Shown here: piece after piece, positions 62,844 through 64,000 of the stretch
Position numbering within the stretch: the first letter of the stretch is position 1
Layout of the letters: each line of letters opens with the position of its first letter
The notes under the pieces: model-generated
Seen by the model: the letters and a program-made list of their open reading frames with translations, nothing else
Databases searched by the model: none
Told to the model about the DNA's origin: nothing
Translations under genes and position numbers: made by a program
Origin: Choristoneura fumiferana
Lineage: Eukaryota > Arthropoda > Insecta > Lepidoptera > Tortricidae
Length of the DNA stretch: 64,000 nt
Assembly: GCF_025370935.1 (NCBI RefSeq)
Contig: NC_133491.1
Location: 11,084,530-11,148,529 of the forward strand
Reading direction: 5' to 3'

Positions 62844-64000
62844 CGTTACTTTGCGCCCTTTCTCGGCACGTGCTTTCGTCAGCCTTGGCTCTGGCAACCC
62901 TAGAGATGGGTAATTAGGGAGCCCGCGGCTTCGGGTAAATAGCCAGCATCGCCTTGGCTGCCTTCACCTTTCGCGAGAAAAAATGTAACGGGGTAATGAC
63001 GCGAATACCATACAGCATAGAATAGAGCAGTGGTTCCGAACCTAAAGGGGTAATTACCCCGCGGGGGTAAATCAGCTTTTCTCTGGGGGTATTAAATAAC
63101 CTAATAATTAAGACCTAATCCAATGAAATACCTAGCTAAATGTTAAAAAATAAAAATGATAGATCGCCGCTCAGTAAGTACCTACCACACGTGGCATCTC
63201 TTTCTAGACGTTATTTTTACTTATTCCATTGTTAAAAAAAAAAACATTGTTAGACTGGTTTTAAATGTTCAAAGTATTTTTGTGATTATTAAAGATATTT
63301 TTATTTGTTTGCTTGCATTTTATTAAATTTTAAGGGAGAGGGGGGTGTAAATTCAGTTTTCGCAGGTCATACGGGTAACAATATTAATAAAAAGGTAAGG
63401 AACCACTGGAATAGAAGTATATAAAATACGCCTATTTTGATGCTTTTCTGCGTGCATGATGCGTTAAATCAGTTAAAAACTTAAGAATTATGAAGAATGC
63501 GAGTATGCTCTGTTTCTACGGCAGGCGAAAAAACGAACATTGAAGAGTACATTTTGTACGGCGCACTTTTTTTATCATTTGCTCTTACTACAAATTTTCA
63601 AAGTACGGGCTGTTAGTGGTCAAAAACAATAAAACTTGTTGTATCATGTTTTGGAATGACATTTAGAGATACATGCGAAAGGTTGCCTATAGGAATTTTT
63701 TTACCTGCCTTAGAAACATAGTGTATGTGACCACTTTCTTTTTCGCTTCTTTGTAAGAAAGAAAAAAACCCCAAAAGATTGTAAATTTAAACACATTGAT
63801 GACAGGTAAGATGAGCTGAGATTATGGCTACCTACTTACTTATCAAAGTGGGAATAAAAGTTGTAATCAATACAAAAAAAAGTTGTTGCATTTTTTGTGT
63901 TTTTATTTCATTTGATAAGCTTCTTAAAAGGATCTTTTTTTTGTACCTAGCGAAAAAAAAAGGTTTGTAGATCGTTTATAAGTGTAGTCTGTAGAAACAT
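62844..64000 (+). repeat. Duplicated segment, copy 2
   Basis: Matches 54171-55337 from the first base after the gap to the last base of the window, about 97% with small indels. It may be a real duplication or a redundant contig. Confidence 0.93.
63028..63408. mobile_element. hAT-like MITE in duplication copy 2
   Basis: 381 bp, same ends as the 54.36 kb copy. Flanks GAATAGAG (63020-63027) and GAATAGAA (63409-63416). The shared insertion site shows the hAT arrived before the duplication or allelic split. Confidence 0.9.

Noticed and set aside
62634..62913. ORFs spanning the N run
   Set aside because: They read through a placeholder gap.

Overview
The window is nuclear DNA from a moth or butterfly (Lepidoptera; the species cannot be named from this alone). 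It is AT-rich and densely interspersed with short repeats. The diagnostic signs are tRNA-headed SINEs with GATGAT tails, RTE-type LINE 3' ends that also finish in GATGAT, the short family with termini GCCCGCGGCTTCG and TTTCGCATTTATAATATTAG, AACCGACTTCAAAAAAGGAG fragments, and many small foldback or MITE elements with TA, TTA or 8-bp target duplications. I found no host protein-coding gene. Nearly all open frames are short chance frames; the only convincing coding similarity is to reverse transcriptases (RT), and every copy is truncated or frameshifted. The window therefore reads as intergenic or intronic DNA.

Provisional repeat labels: SINE-1 (tRNA head, GATGAT tail), SINE-2 (tRNA head GACCGGATGGCCAAGTGG, ATTT-rich tail), SINE-3 (tRNA head, 3' part with TTTTACGGGATGACCGT), Rep-A (CCTGATGGTAAG ... 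CACCTGCAACACCAG), Rep-E (GAAACGCGTCAGTGTAGTG), Rep-F (GGGTTCCGTAGCC ends), Rep-G (TA-flanked MITE ending in TTCGACTG), Rep-H (CGACTTCAAAAAAGGAG), Rep-I (GTAGCTCTTAAACGG), Rep-J (GCCCGCG ... TTTCGCATTTATAA), Rep-K (palindrome-rich, TTTCATGATATGCC).

Layout. 0-10 kb: quiet AT-rich DNA with Rep-A, Rep-J, Rep-F and one intact SINE-1. 10-16 kb: a dense patch of SINEs, LINE relics, Rep-A and Rep-J, including an inverted SINE-3 pair. 17 kb: a GC-rich promoter-like island with two CRE sites forming one palindrome. 19.5-21.0 kb: the best LINE copy, a 5'-truncated CR1/Jockey-type element. 24.5-25.6 kb: a nested tandem repeat. 26-29 kb: SINEs, Harbinger-like MITEs, the Rep-K cluster, and a GC island with NRF1-, YY1- and CTCF-like motifs. 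30.5-33.4 kb: a possible LTR relic, then an RTE LINE with a twin-priming-like inversion. 34-38 kb: sparse, with hairpins and a GC island. 39-41.5 kb: three foldbacks in 2 kb, one with 188-bp arms, next to another RT relic. 42-45.9 kb: MITEs, including a hAT. 48.4-49.7 kb: a near-complete Rep-F, a LINE C-terminal relic and an ETS/NRF1-like palindromic module. 53-55.3 kb: two foldbacks and the first copy of a duplication of at least 1.16 kb with a nested hAT MITE. 56-60 kb: Rep-J, a Harbinger MITE and TIR elements. 61 kb: a second RTE inversion. 62.5-64 kb: Rep-K, a 100-N gap, and the second duplication copy, which runs off the window.

The parts do not form a pathway. They fit a host-parasite picture: RTE-type LINEs with GATGAT tails are plausible movers of SINE-1, and the small TIR elements have no transposase here and would have relied on one encoded elsewhere. 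The items most worth following are the long perfect or near-perfect hairpins, the Rep-K operator-like palindromes, the GC-rich regulatory-like islands, and the possibility that sequence after the gap is a redundant allelic contig.
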